DNA of 52,366 nucleotides from Acidobacteriota bacterium (GCA_003223555.1 QHVM01000084.1:1-52366), one strand, 5' to 3'; shown: positions 9,782 to 18,494, counted from the stretch's first letter. Notes: generated by a model from the letters alone, not told the origin. Translations and numbers: made by a program.

Positions 9782-10438
9782 ATGGCCGCCTCGCCGCGTG
9801 TCGTCTACCGCCGGCTCCTCCGGACACGCGGTCCTGCGGGGTGGTGGCCGGGCCGGACCGCGTTCGAGGTCTGCATCGGCGCCATCCTCGTCCAGAACAC
9901 CGCCTGGCCGAACGCCGCCCGGGCCTTGCGCGCGCTGGCCTCGCGGCGACTGCTCAGCCATCGAGCCCTGCGGGGACGGAGGGCGGAGGCGATCGCTCCC
10001 ATCATCCGCTCCTGCGGGACCTTCAACCTGAAGGCCCGGCGGGTGGCCGCCTTCGTCGATTTCCTCGAGCGCCGCTACGGCGGCCGGGCCGAAGCCATGG
10101 CGCGCCAGGAGCCGATGGAGCTGAGGCGGCAGCTCCTGGAGGTCCCGGGAATCGGACCCGAGACGGCCGACTGCATGGCGCTCTACGCGGCCGGCCATCC
10201 GCTCTTCGTGGTCGACGCCTACACGCGCCGGGTCTTCTCGCGATTGGGCCTGATCCGCGGGGACGAGAGCTACGAGGAGCTGCAGCGCTTCTTCATGCGG
10301 CGCCTCCCCGCCGACGCGTCGCTGTTCAACGACTACCACGCGCAGATCGTCGGTCTGGCCAAGGACCACTGCCGCGCGCGGCCGGTCTGCACGGCCTGTC
10401 CCCTCGACGATCTCTGTCCGAAACAAGGAATCCAATGA
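9782..10438 (+). CDS. endonuclease III-like DNA glycosylase (HhH-GPD, 4Fe-4S)
   Basis: Base-excision repair glycosylase of the endonuclease III superfamily, closest in feel to the HP0602/MagIII-type group. The 218-aa protein has AFEVCIGAILVQNTAW near the N terminus, a helix-hairpin-helix LLEVPGIGPETAD and the conserved catalytic Asp in FVVDAYTRRVFSRLG. The residue that is the beta-lyase Lys in Nth (GRKTAN) is Glu here (GPETAD), which predicts a monofunctional glycosylase. Four Cys (C-x5-C-x2-C-x5-C at CRARPVCTACPLDDLC) form the iron-sulfur cluster; Nth itself has x6 in the first gap. The stop overlaps the next start as ATGA, so the two genes are probably translationally coupled. Confidence 0.88.
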   Translation: MAASPRVVYRRLLRTRGPAGWWPGRTAFEVCIGAILVQNTAWPNAARALRALASRRLLSHRALRGRRAEAIAPIIRSCGTFNLKARRVAAFVDFLERRYGGRAEAMARQEPMELRRQLLEVPGIGPETADCMALYAAGHPLFVVDAYTRRVFSRLGLIRGDESYEELQRFFMRRLPADASLFNDYHAQIVGLAKDHCRARPVCTACPLDDLCPKQGIQ

Positions 10439-11388
10439 GCCTGCGTGTCCTCGTCGTCCTCCTTGGCGGGCTCGCCGGTGCCTGCCGGGCCGTAGTCTCC
10501 TCCGGCCCTCCGCCAGCGGTGAAGCCGCTCACGACCGAGTCTTCCAACGCGTTCTGGGCGCACTGGGGCGACGGCCGGGCCGAGATAAACGGCTATCGCC
10601 TCACCCAGCCCCGCTACGGCGCGCCGCGCACGGGCACGGCGGTGCTCATCTTCGTGACCGAGGACATGAGCGACTCGATCCGGGTCAAGGCCGACCCGGG
10701 GAAGCACCCGGCGGCGGACGTCTACCCCGTGATGAAGCTCAACGCGGTGCGCCATTTCCAGACCGGCATCTACGACTACAAGGTGATGACGTCGGCCTTC
10801 GCGCGCGTGGCGGCCGGCTGGCCGGTGGCCAAGGTCAGCTTTTCGAGCCAGGAGTGGTGCGGGCACGTCTATCACCAGCTGCTGCCGCGCACCGGCAAGG
10901 TATCCGGCATGTACCACAGCTACTTCGATGGAGAAGCCGACGGCGAGGACCAGCTCCCGCAGCCCGAAGGAGGTGTCTTCGAGGACATCGTGCCGATCCT
11001 CGCCCGGAGCTGGGGCACCACGTACCTCCAGCCGGGCGAGAGCCGCAAGGTGAGCTTCCTGCCCAGCCTCTTCCGCGCCCGATTGGAGCACCGCAAGCTC
11101 GGCTGGGGACAGGCCACCATCTCCCGCTCGGCGTCGACCTCCACCGTCGACGTGCCCGCGGGGAGCTTCGGCGTTTCCGCGTGGACGGTGGCGGAGGACG
11201 GAGGAACCACCACGACCTACCAGATCGAGGCCGCGGCGCCGCATCGGCTGGTACGGTGGTCGACCGACGCCGGGGAAGAGGGCACGCTGCTCGGCTCGAG
11301 CCGGCTCGCGTACTGGAAGCTGAACGGCCCCGGCGGCGAGTCGCACCTGGCCGAGATGGGTCTCCGGCCGGGCAGCATGCTAAAATGA
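10435..11388 (+). CDS. putative lipoprotein of unknown function
   Basis: 317 aa. The N terminus MSLRVLVVLLGGLAGAC is a lipoprotein-type signal with Cys17. I do not recognise the domain. Features include WAHWGDGRAEINGYRL, a FVTEDMSDSIRVKADPGKHP segment, SSQEWCGHVYHQL and C-terminal beta-strand-rich sequence ending HLAEMGLRPGSMLK. It overlaps the glycosylase stop by 4 bases (ATGA) although no functional link is obvious. Its last codons carry the -10 box of the tmRNA gene, so transcription of this gene and ssrA may be coupled. Confidence 0.7.
   Translation: MSLRVLVVLLGGLAGACRAVVSSGPPPAVKPLTTESSNAFWAHWGDGRAEINGYRLTQPRYGAPRTGTAVLIFVTEDMSDSIRVKADPGKHPAADVYPVMKLNAVRHFQTGIYDYKVMTSAFARVAAGWPVAKVSFSSQEWCGHVYHQLLPRTGKVSGMYHSYFDGEADGEDQLPQPEGGVFEDIVPILARSWGTTYLQPGESRKVSFLPSLFRARLEHRKLGWGQATISRSASTSTVDVPAGSFGVSAWTVAEDGGTTTTYQIEAAAPHRLVRWSTDAGEEGTLLGSSRLAYWKLNGPGGESHLAEMGLRPGSMLK
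11381..11386 (+). promoter_or_regulatory. -10 box of the tmRNA promoter
   Basis: TAAAAT (one mismatch to TATAAT) lies 8 bases before the predicted tmRNA 5' end at 11395 and overlaps the Leu-Lys-stop end of the lipoprotein gene. No clear -35 box is visible 16-18 bases upstream. Confidence 0.6.
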
Positions 11389-11394
11389 TCTTCG

Positions 11395-11752
11395 GGGGGC
11401 GTCACGGTTTCGACGGGAACGTGACCCCGAGAGAGGCAAGCCGAGCGTGGCTCCCGGCTCGTAAATCCGGGGGTAAAACCATAGCTGCCAACGATAACTT
11501 GGCGCTGGCTGCCTAACTAGCTTAGGCAACCCGTCCTGCCGGTTGCCCGCTCACGGCGGCTGGACAGGACGTCACTGAGGTGAGCTGGCCCTGGCCCTCG
11601 GTCCGGGGGCGAAAGGCGAGACCAATCGGACTAGCTGTCGCCGGTTTCGTCCGGTCTTCACGGCGGCCGCGAAAATGCAGGCTGGACTAAGCTTGTAGGC
11701 TCTCTCGTCGGCGCTTTTTCGGACGCGGGTTCGACTCCCGCCGCCTCCACCA
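11395..11752 (+). ncRNA. ssrA: transfer-messenger RNA (tmRNA)
   Basis: Ribosome-rescue RNA that tags stalled proteins for degradation. The 5' end GGGGGCG pairs with CGCCTCC (11742-11748), including a G3-U70 wobble, the alanyl-tRNA synthetase identity element. CACGGTTTCGACGGG at the 5' end, GGGTTCGACTCCC (T arm, about 11727-11739) and encoded CCA (11750-11752) are all typical. The tag frame starts at GCC 11487 after ATAGCT and ends at TAA 11514-11516, encoding ANDNLALAA. With the charged Ala the tag is AANDNLALAA, one residue shorter than that of E. coli. Length of 358 bases is normal for a one-piece tmRNA. Confidence 0.97.
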
Positions 11753-11773
11753 CTTCGGTCGCGGTGATTCCTT

Positions 11774-13069
11774 TCAGGACAGGTCCCCGCCCGGTCCGCG
11801 TTCCGACCCAGACGCGCACTCGCATGCGCGCGACCGCTTCTCCAGAAACCGCCGCTCGGTCGGGTTTCGCGCCAGCGCGAGCGCCGCCGAGAAATGCTCC
11901 CGCGCGGCCTGACGATTTCCGCGGCGCAGCTCCAGGTCGCCCATCGCGGCGGGATAGAACGGATAGCTCTTGAGCCGCTCACGACCCTCGATCGCGTGGA
12001 TCTCCTCGAGCCCCCGCTCGGGGCCGTCGCGCTGCGCGATGGCGATCGCGCGATTGAGTGCGACGACGGGCGACGGCGCGACGGCCATCAGGCGGTCGTA
12101 GAGCGAGACGATCGACTCCCAATCCGCCTCGTCCACGCTTCGCGCGCCGGCGTGCGCGGCGGCGATCGCCGCCTCGACGTGATACGCGGTGACCTCGGGT
12201 CCGGCGGCCGAGCGTTCGAGGAGCGCAAGCCCCTGCGCGACCAGCCGGGAATCCCAGCGCGATCGTTCCTGGTCGGCGAGCGGACTCAGATCACCACCCG
12301 CATCGACGCGCGCGGGGAGCCGGGCGGCGTGGAGGGACATGAGCGCGGCGAGAGCGCTCGTCTCGGGCCCCGCCGCCGGGGGATGCTCGCCCAGCAACGC
12401 CGTGAGGCGCATCGCCTCGCGGCACAGCTCGGCGCGGACGGCGGATTCGGCGGACGCCCCGTGATAACCCTCGTTGAAGAGCAGGTACAGCGCGCGCCTC
12501 ACCGCCGCCAGGCGCGGCCTGAATTCGGCATCCGCGAGATCGAAGAGGCGCTTGGAGGTCGCGAGGACCCTCTTCCCGCGCGAGATCCGCTTCTCGATCG
12601 CCGCGCGGCCGGTGAGGAACGCGCCCGCGATCTCGCTCGCCCCGAAGCCGCACAGGATGTTGAGGATGAGCGCAACCTGGGCTTCCTCCGGCAGCCGGGG
12701 GTGGCAGCACGAGAACATCATCCGCAACTGCTCGTCGCGGATCGCGGGCGAGAACGCCTCGTCGACGATGGCGGCGGTCGTCCACCCGGTCTCGAGCCGG
12801 CGGCTCAGCTCGGGTGCGAAGGTGCGCGCCGTCCGTTCGCGGCGCACGACGTCGAGCGCGCGGTTCTTCGCCGTCGCCATGAGCCACGCGGACGGGTTCT
12901 CGGGGACGCCGCGGACCTTCCAGACCTCCAGCGCGCGACAGAAGGCGTCTTGCACGACGTCTTCGGCCAGGGCCAGGTTGTGCAGGCCGAATATCCGCGT
13001 GAGCGCGGCGACCATGCGCCCCGACTCGCGCCGGAAGAGATGCTCGTCCAGGTCGGGCCGCCTCTCCAC
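11774..13069 (-). CDS. ECF42-type RNA polymerase sigma factor with C-terminal TPR-like domain
   Basis: 431-aa extracytoplasmic-function sigma factor. Sigma region 2 shows RIFGLHNLALAEDVVQDAFCRALEVW and PSAWLMATAKNRALDVVRR. Region 4 is LPEEAQVALILNILCGFGASEIAGAFL...IEKRISRGKR. A roughly 250-residue C-terminal extension (LLFNEGYHG, VVALNRAIAIAQRDGP, FYPAAMGDLELRRGNRQAAREHF) is the TPR-like domain that defines the ECF42 group. These factors have no anti-sigma and are encoded with DGPF/YCII proteins, as here. The likely start is GTG 13069, 4 bases after the reductase stop. Upstream in-frame sequence overlaps the reductase and is not sigma-like. Confidence 0.88.
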   Translation of the reverse strand: MERRPDLDEHLFRRESGRMVAALTRIFGLHNLALAEDVVQDAFCRALEVWKVRGVPENPSAWLMATAKNRALDVVRRERTARTFAPELSRRLETGWTTAAIVDEAFSPAIRDEQLRMMFSCCHPRLPEEAQVALILNILCGFGASEIAGAFLTGRAAIEKRISRGKRVLATSKRLFDLADAEFRPRLAAVRRALYLLFNEGYHGASAESAVRAELCREAMRLTALLGEHPPAAGPETSALAALMSLHAARLPARVDAGGDLSPLADQERSRWDSRLVAQGLALLERSAAGPEVTAYHVEAAIAAAHAGARSVDEADWESIVSLYDRLMAVAPSPVVALNRAIAIAQRDGPERGLEEIHAIEGRERLKSYPFYPAAMGDLELRRGNRQAAREHFSAALALARNPTERRFLEKRSRACECASGSERGPGGDLS

Positions 13070-13073
13070 GCCG

Positions 13074-13673
13074 CTAGCTCGGGCGCACGTAGCGGAGCAG
13101 GACGTTGCCCGAGGAGAACTTCCTGGCCTCCTGGAGTTCCAGCCTCGAGCTCTTCGACACTCCGCTGACCAGCGACCTGCCGCTTCCAAGGAGGATCGGG
13201 TTGACGACGAACTGATACTCGTCGATCAAGCCGTGCTGCGTGAGCTGGGACACGATGGAGCCGCTGCCGAAGACGATCATGTCGTGGCCGGGCTGCCTCT
13301 TCATGGCCTCGATCTCGCGCGGATCGAGCTCGGGGAGGAGGCGGGAGTTCCTCCAAGTGGCGTCCTTCAGGGTCCTGGAGAAGACCAGCTTGGTCGTGTC
13401 GTTCAACCAGGTCGCCATGTCACGCGTGACCGCAGATCGTCGTCCACCACCGTGGGGGTCCGGCGCGGCTCGGGAGTCGTCGACGGCCTGCGGCCAGAAT
13501 CCCGCGAAAAGCTCGTACGTCCGGCGCCCGAACAGGATCGTGTCGATGTCCGGGCTGCGCTCCCTGGACGTCTTGTATATCTCGTCGTCCTGAACGACCC
13601 AGGCCAGGTTCCCGTCGGACCCCGCAAAGTACCCGTCCGCCGTCACATTGTCGAACGTCACGATCCGTCGCAT
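13074..13673 (-). CDS. dihydrofolate reductase / RibD C-terminal-like protein
   Basis: 199-aa cytoplasmic protein of the RibD_C (YwjB-like) family, probably an NAD(P)H-dependent reductase of unknown substrate. It begins MRRIVTFDNVTADGYFAG, then DTILFGRRTYELFAGFWP, LVFSRTLKDATWRNSRLL, IVFGSGSIVSQLTQHGLIDEYQFVVNPILLGSG, the usual fold order. Start 13673 has GGAGGAG upstream. It lies between the YCII gene and the ECF42 sigma gene on the same strand. Such reductases are recurrent members of ECF42 neighbourhoods. Confidence 0.85.
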   Translation of the reverse strand: MRRIVTFDNVTADGYFAGSDGNLAWVVQDDEIYKTSRERSPDIDTILFGRRTYELFAGFWPQAVDDSRAAPDPHGGGRRSAVTRDMATWLNDTTKLVFSRTLKDATWRNSRLLPELDPREIEAMKRQPGHDMIVFGSGSIVSQLTQHGLIDEYQFVVNPILLGSGRSLVSGVSKSSRLELQEARKFSSGNVLLRYVRPS

Positions 13674-13766
13674 CGGCTCCTCCAGTCACATGGTCGTCTT
13701 GTCCCTGGTTCGTGATGGACGCGCCGGCCGCTCTTCATCCCGGCCGGGGACCGCTCCCGACCTGCT

Positions 13767-14123
13767 TCAGGACGGCGACCTCATCACCGGCCGGATCTCC
13801 ACGGACCCGCCACCCTCGAGCATCGGGCAACCGGCCGACAGCTCCACGGCCTGGGCCAGGTCACGCGCCTCGACGATGATGAAGCCCAGGACGAGGTCCT
13901 TGGCTTCGGCGTACGGACCGTCGGTGACCACCTTCTTCCTGCCCCGGACCACCTTGCCTCCGCGCTCGAGGGGCTGCCCCCGGTCCTTCAGGTGACCCTT
14001 CGCTTCCAGATCGCGTATCCAGGCCATCCACACCTGCATGCTCCGCTGCGCGCGCTCCGGAGTTCCCATGGCCTCGCGCTGTTCCGCCTCGCTGGCCCGA
14101 AAGAGATAGACGAACTCGCTCAT
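13767..14123 (-). CDS. YCII/DGPF-domain protein of the ECF42 cluster
   Basis: 118-aa dimeric alpha-beta barrel protein. It begins MSEFVYLFRASEAEQREAMG and carries the hallmark TDGPYAEAKDLVLGFIIVEA, with the DGP(F/Y)xE motif of the family. DGPF proteins are co-encoded with and regulated by ECF42 sigma factors; their biochemical function is unresolved. The start at 14123 has GAGGAGGG upstream. Ninety-three bases separate it from the reductase gene. A candidate ECF42 promoter lies 46 bases upstream, which would make the cluster self-activating. Confidence 0.85.
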   Translation of the reverse strand: MSEFVYLFRASEAEQREAMGTPERAQRSMQVWMAWIRDLEAKGHLKDRGQPLERGGKVVRGRKKVVTDGPYAEAKDLVLGFIIVEARDLAQAVELSAGCPMLEGGGSVEIRPVMRSPS

Positions 14124-14168
14124 GGTCGTGATCCCTCCTCGCCCTGCCGCCGGGCGCTTCATTTCCTC

Positions 14169-14195
14169 GACGATCGAGCCGCCGGCCCCCGGACA
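14169..14195 (-). promoter_or_regulatory. candidate ECF42-dependent promoter
   Basis: Reading the minus strand, TGTCCG (14195-14190) is followed after 17 bases by CGTC (14172-14169). This resembles the reported ECF42 motif TGTCGA ... CG(A/T)C. It lies upstream of the YCII gene, the first gene of the ECF42 module. The -35 element deviates at two positions. Confidence 0.45.
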
Positions 14196-14342
14196 TTTTT
14201 CCTTCGCGCGATTCCGGTCGGTATTCACGGCTCCTTGCCGCCGTCTTGGGCCGGACCGACATATCGTGCCCGCGGACGCGCGGACGTGACCGGAAGGCGG
14301 ACTTGCCCTAATCTTGCGTCAGGAGGCGCTTCACAGCCCCAG

Positions 14343-15170
14343 ATGACCAGCCTATCCCTACGATCCGCCGAGACGAGAGAGCCGGCGCGAGGCAGCGGCA
14401 AGGGCCTCGGCGTCCTGGTCGCCATCCTTTTTGTTGCGGTCGCGGGGCTGGGCCTGCTCGCCTACCAGTTCCTGCAGCGGACACGTGCGGTCGAGCGACA
14501 GCTGGCCAGCGTGTCCGTCAAGACGGACGAGGCGACAGCGCTCGCCCGGCAAGCCACGGATCGGGCGGTCGCCGCCGAGGCGGCGGCCCGGACGGCGGCC
14601 GAGGCACGGCGGTTGGCGGAGACGCAGACCGCCGACGCCCGCCAGCAGGCCGATGCGGCGCTCCAGGAGGCCAGCCGCGCCCGCGAGACTGCGGCTCGCT
14701 CGCAGGTCGAGGCGGACGCCATCCGCAAGAAGGCGGAGGCGGAGGTCAACCGCCTGGAGGCGGCCCTCGGCCAGATCGCGGAGACGCGTCACACGGCCCT
14801 GGGCCTGGTGATGAACCTGGGGAGCGACCACCTGAAGTTCGAGTTCGACAAGGCCGAGCTGAGGCCGGAGGATCGGGAGCTGCTGAGCCGCGTCGCCGGG
14901 ATCCTGATGACGTCGCACGACTACACGGTCTCCGTGAACGGGCACACCGACGACGTCGGCAGCGAGGCGTACAACCAGGGGCTCTCCGAGCGCCGCGCCG
15001 AAGCGGTGCGGTCCTACCTGGTGAAAGCCGGGCTGCCGGCGGAGATCTTCACGGTCCAGGGACACGGGAAGACGCTTCCGCTCGTGCGCGGCAGCTCCGA
15101 AGCGGCCCGGGCCAAGAACCGCCGCGTCGAGCTCGGCATCGTCAACACCCAGATCCGTTACGGACGCTGA
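14343..15170 (+). CDS. OmpA-family peptidoglycan-binding protein with coiled coil
   Basis: 275 aa. A single membrane segment (about residues 23-42, VLVAILFVAVAGLGLLAYQF) anchors it, followed by an Ala/Glu/Arg-rich coiled coil (about 45-150, many AEAA/ARETA heptads). The C-terminal OmpA domain (about 165-270) includes FEFDKAELRPEDRELLSRVA, NGHTDDVGSEAYNQGLSERR and GHGKTLPL...AKNRRVEL, with the Asp and Arg residues that contact diaminopimelate. It probably bridges the inner membrane and the cell wall. It converges on the TonB receptor gene. A good ribosome site is not visible at the usual distance. Confidence 0.88.
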   Translation: MTSLSLRSAETREPARGSGKGLGVLVAILFVAVAGLGLLAYQFLQRTRAVERQLASVSVKTDEATALARQATDRAVAAEAAARTAAEARRLAETQTADARQQADAALQEASRARETAARSQVEADAIRKKAEAEVNRLEAALGQIAETRHTALGLVMNLGSDHLKFEFDKAELRPEDRELLSRVAGILMTSHDYTVSVNGHTDDVGSEAYNQGLSERRAEAVRSYLVKAGLPAEIFTVQGHGKTLPLVRGSSEAARAKNRRVELGIVNTQIRYGR

Positions 15171-15207
15171 CGGCCCTCCTTCGCCTCCGACGGCCCGCCC
15201 CGGTGAC

Positions 15208-17844
15208 TCAGAAGTTGATGCGGGTCGTGAAGCCGAACGTCCGCGGCTGGTTGGTCAGGTAGAAGATGCGGGCCCGGGTCCCCCGCTCGCGGTCGAAGGC
15301 CAGCAAGGCCCGCTCGTCGGTCACGTTGTTGGCGTAGAGCGATACGTCCCACTTCTCGCGGCGGACGCCGACGCGCAGGTTGACGATGTCGTAGGCCGGC
15401 AGCTCGGGGTCGTAGGTGAAGGTGCTCTGGGTCAGCGGGCCGCCGATCGTGTTGGCCCCGAACGACAGCAGGTCCAACGTGCCGAGGTCCTGGTCGCCGA
15501 CCTGGGTGAAGCGGGAGCCGACGTGCTGGTAGCTGCCGGTCGAGTAGCCCAGCGACTGGCCCTGCATCTGCCACTGATAGGTGGCCGCGGCCGCCACCTG
15601 GAACCTGGGCACGCTCGGCAGTCGCCTTCCCTCCTCGATGCCCGACACGACGCTGACGGCGCCGTTGGCGGCGGTCGACGAGAGGGTCGACCGCAGCTCG
15701 GAATCGTTGTAGCTGCCGGAGATCGCGAAGTCGAAGTTGCGGTTCGGCGCCACCTCGAACTCCGCCTCGACACCCCGGCTGCGGGCCTTGGGCACGTTGA
15801 AGATGACGCGGGAGGAGCACGAGCCGGCGGTCACCGTCGCCTGGAGGTCCCGGATGTCCATGTAGAAGGCGGCGACGTTGAATGAACCACGGTTGTTGAG
15901 GATCCGGGACTTGGAGCCGATCTCGTAGTTCCAGGCCTTCTCGTCCTTCCACGTCTCCCGGCCGCCGAAGGTGACGAGGTCCGCGGGCGTGCACAGCGGA
16001 ACGTTCAGCGGGTCGTTGATGCCGCCCAGCCGGAAGCCCCGGGACACCTGGGCGTTCAGGTTCGTCTTGTCGCTCGCCTTGTAGCTCAGGATGAGGCGCG
16101 GCGCCACGCCGTCGGCCTTGGTGGAACCGGGCTGCGACACCAGGGACTTCCCGTTGTCGTCGTTGCCGAAGATGCCGTCGAAGATCTGCCGCTTGTCCTC
16201 GTCGAAGTGGTAGTAGCGCAGGCCTCCGGTCAGGCCCAGCCCGCCGCGGAGGGAGAGGGTCGCTTCGCCGAAGCCGGCGAACTGGTCCAGCTTGTAGCCG
16301 AGGTCGGAGAAGAACAGGCTGTCCTTGGGCGCGCGCAGTCCCTGGGTGGGGATGCCGGTGAGCGCCTCGAACCCGATCACCGGCAGGTTCTGGCCGTAGT
16401 CGCGGTCGGTGTGGCTGAAGAAGCCGCCGGCCACCCACCGGAGGCGGTCCTGGCCGCCGGACAGCCGGAGCTCCTCCGTCCACACTTTCGCCGTGGTGGC
16501 GTCGTACAGCGGCGCGTCGAGGGTGTAGACCCTCTCCGGCAGGCCGATGCTGCCGCCGGTGATGCTGGCGGTGAGCGACGTCGCGTCGCGGATGACGAGG
16601 ACGTCACGATAGTTGTAGGAGGTGATCGAGGTCAGGGCGGCGTGGCCGAAGTCGTAGTTGACGGTGAGGTCGCCGAGCGCGAACTTGTCCGTGAAGGTCT
16701 CGTCGAGCTGAGCGAACTCCTTGCGATCGCCGAGGGTCACCTTCGGGCGCGTCGTCGTGAACGGGTTGGCCAGGATGTTGAAGACGTCGATCCGGTTCCA
16801 GCCGTCCATCTTCACCTTCTGGTAGACGAACCGGGGGGTGACGGTCAGGCAATCGTTCGGAGCGATCCTGATCGCGGCCCGGCCGCCGGTCCGGTAGCCG
16901 GTGTTGACGTCCTTCTTCACGCTGAGGTCGGGCTGCACCGCGTCGATGTAGCCGCCCAGCCGGTTGTAGTACCCCGCCACGCGCAGCGCCGACTGGCCGC
17001 CCAGGGGCGCGTTGAGGCCCAGCTTGGCGCTGCCGCCCTGGTTGCCCTCGTGGATCGTGTAGCCGCCGACCTCGGCGAACCACCGCTTCACGCCGATCTC
17101 GGGCTGGTTGGTGATGTAGCGGACCGTCCCCGACAGCGAGCCGGAGCCGAACAAGGTCCCCTGGGGGCCGCGCAGCACCTCGACGCGCGACACGTCGAAC
17201 AGGTCGACGTCCGGCGTGAACAGCGACAGCGAGACGACCGACTCGTCCAGGTAGACCCCCACCTGCTCCTTGACGCCCGGCTGGTCGCGCACGATCTGGC
17301 CGGCGGAGACGCCCCGCATCGCGACCTGGCTCTGGCCGGGCCCCAGGTTCTGCACGGAGAACCCGCCTACGTTGGCGGCCACGCCCTCGATGTTCTCGAC
17401 GCCACGCCCGCGCAGGACTTCCTCGGTCGGGGCGGCGACCGAGAACGGCACGTCGGCCACGGTCTGCTCGCGCTTCATGGCCGTGACCGTGACCTCCTCC
17501 TGCAACTGCGGCTCGAGCGCGAAGTCCGCCGTCAAAGCCGCGCTGCCGTCGAGCTTGAGGTCCTTGCGCGTCTGCCGGCCGAAGCCCCTCAGCGCCACGG
17601 TCACCGAATAGACGCCGGGGGTGAGGGAAGCGGAGTAGCTTCCGTCGGCGGAGGACGTCACCGTCTGGACGGCGCCCGTCGCCTGATTGGTGATCGTGAC
17701 CGTGGCCCCCGGGACGGGCGCGCCGGTGCTGTCGCGGACCACGCCGAGGATGCGTCCGGGGGACGGCTGGGAGTAGGCGGGCGCGACGCATGCGAGGACG
17801 GTGAGCGCGACCGACATCAGGAACCGGATGCGCAGGGAAACCAT
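15208..17844 (-). CDS. TonB-dependent receptor with N-terminal carboxypeptidase-regulatory-like domain
   Basis: 878-aa outer-membrane transporter that takes up a large or scarce ligand with energy from TonB. A signal peptide (1-25) is followed by a carboxypeptidase-regulatory-like beta sandwich (ILGVVRDSTGAPVPGATVTI, about 31-110), a common N-terminal addition in Acidobacteriota and Bacteroidota. A TonB-box-like EEVTVTA precedes the plug (DVPFSVAAPTEEVLRGRGV, VEVLRGPQGTLFGSGSLSGTV). The barrel follows, ending in FGFTTRINF with a terminal Phe. Plug and barrel resemble sphingomonad-type receptors. The start has AAAGGAGGAGG upstream. The ligand cannot be told from sequence. Confidence 0.92.
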   Translation of the reverse strand: MVSLRIRFLMSVALTVLACVAPAYSQPSPGRILGVVRDSTGAPVPGATVTITNQATGAVQTVTSSADGSYSASLTPGVYSVTVALRGFGRQTRKDLKLDGSAALTADFALEPQLQEEVTVTAMKREQTVADVPFSVAAPTEEVLRGRGVENIEGVAANVGGFSVQNLGPGQSQVAMRGVSAGQIVRDQPGVKEQVGVYLDESVVSLSLFTPDVDLFDVSRVEVLRGPQGTLFGSGSLSGTVRYITNQPEIGVKRWFAEVGGYTIHEGNQGGSAKLGLNAPLGGQSALRVAGYYNRLGGYIDAVQPDLSVKKDVNTGYRTGGRAAIRIAPNDCLTVTPRFVYQKVKMDGWNRIDVFNILANPFTTTRPKVTLGDRKEFAQLDETFTDKFALGDLTVNYDFGHAALTSITSYNYRDVLVIRDATSLTASITGGSIGLPERVYTLDAPLYDATTAKVWTEELRLSGGQDRLRWVAGGFFSHTDRDYGQNLPVIGFEALTGIPTQGLRAPKDSLFFSDLGYKLDQFAGFGEATLSLRGGLGLTGGLRYYHFDEDKRQIFDGIFGNDDNGKSLVSQPGSTKADGVAPRLILSYKASDKTNLNAQVSRGFRLGGINDPLNVPLCTPADLVTFGGRETWKDEKAWNYEIGSKSRILNNRGSFNVAAFYMDIRDLQATVTAGSCSSRVIFNVPKARSRGVEAEFEVAPNRNFDFAISGSYNDSELRSTLSSTAANGAVSVVSGIEEGRRLPSVPRFQVAAAATYQWQMQGQSLGYSTGSYQHVGSRFTQVGDQDLGTLDLLSFGANTIGGPLTQSTFTYDPELPAYDIVNLRVGVRREKWDVSLYANNVTDERALLAFDRERGTRARIFYLTNQPRTFGFTTRINF

Positions 17845-17942
17845 GAAGCCTCCTCCTTTGAAGTCTCGGCCGCCGGTGTCACGGCAAGGTCTTGGCCAGC
17901 TTAGTACGGCGCGGACCTGGGTTTGTCAACCGTCGCCGGGGC

Positions 17943-18494
17943 TCAGGGCTCGGCGAGCAGCCTTTCGATCGCCGCCCGAAGCGCCTCGTAGTCGCGCCGG
18001 GCCTGCGGATCGGGCCCGTCCTCGGCGAAGATCCCGCCCGGGTGGACATGGCGGACGATGCCTCGCTTGTCGATGAGCAGCGACGAGGAGGTGAATGCCG
18101 CGTCCGGGACCCGGTCCAGCCACAGCGCGCGGAGCGCGGTCCAGTCGTCGTCCACCGCCACCGGGAACCGGAACCCGTAGGCCTCAACGTGCTGTCGGAC
18201 CTCGTCCAGGGAAGTGGGCCGGGGTCTGGGCTTCGGCGTGAACATGCCGACCACGACCAGCCCGGCCGGCCCGAACCGGCGGTGCAGCTCGTTCAGCGAA
18301 GGCGCCGTGCCCCGGCAGTACGGACACTCGGCGGACATGAAGAAACGCACCAGCACGACCTTGCCCCGCAAGCCAGCCAGGGTCAGCGGCCCGCCCTGGA
18401 CCCAGCGGTGGGCGCCCCAGTCGGGCGCGGGTCGGCCGAGGACCGCGTCACCGCTCATGAGACCGACGACGGCGAGGAGAGTGGAGAGCACCAC
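17943..18494 (-). CDS. exported thioredoxin-like (redoxin/TlpA type) protein
   Basis: 183 aa from the GTG at 18494 (18491 possible). A short hydrophobic leader (VVLSTLLAVVGLMSG) suggests export or anchoring. The redoxin fold follows: GRPAPDWG, LRGKVVLVRFFMSAECPYCRGTAPSLNELHRRFG with a CPYC active site, then SSLLIDKRGIVRHVHPGG. The cis-Pro is in the SSLLIDK region context. It is probably a thiol oxidoreductase or peroxiredoxin-like protein. The open frame extends further upstream, but that sequence is Arg-rich and not family-like. Confidence 0.75.
   Translation of the reverse strand: MVLSTLLAVVGLMSGDAVLGRPAPDWGAHRWVQGGPLTLAGLRGKVVLVRFFMSAECPYCRGTAPSLNELHRRFGPAGLVVVGMFTPKPRPRPTSLDEVRQHVEAYGFRFPVAVDDDWTALRALWLDRVPDAAFTSSSLLIDKRGIVRHVHPGGIFAEDGPDPQARRDYEALRAAIERLLAEP

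Noticed and set aside
11753-11773. Terminator after tmRNA
   Set aside because: A CCAC/GTGG-like pairing exists, but it is too weak and lacks a T run.
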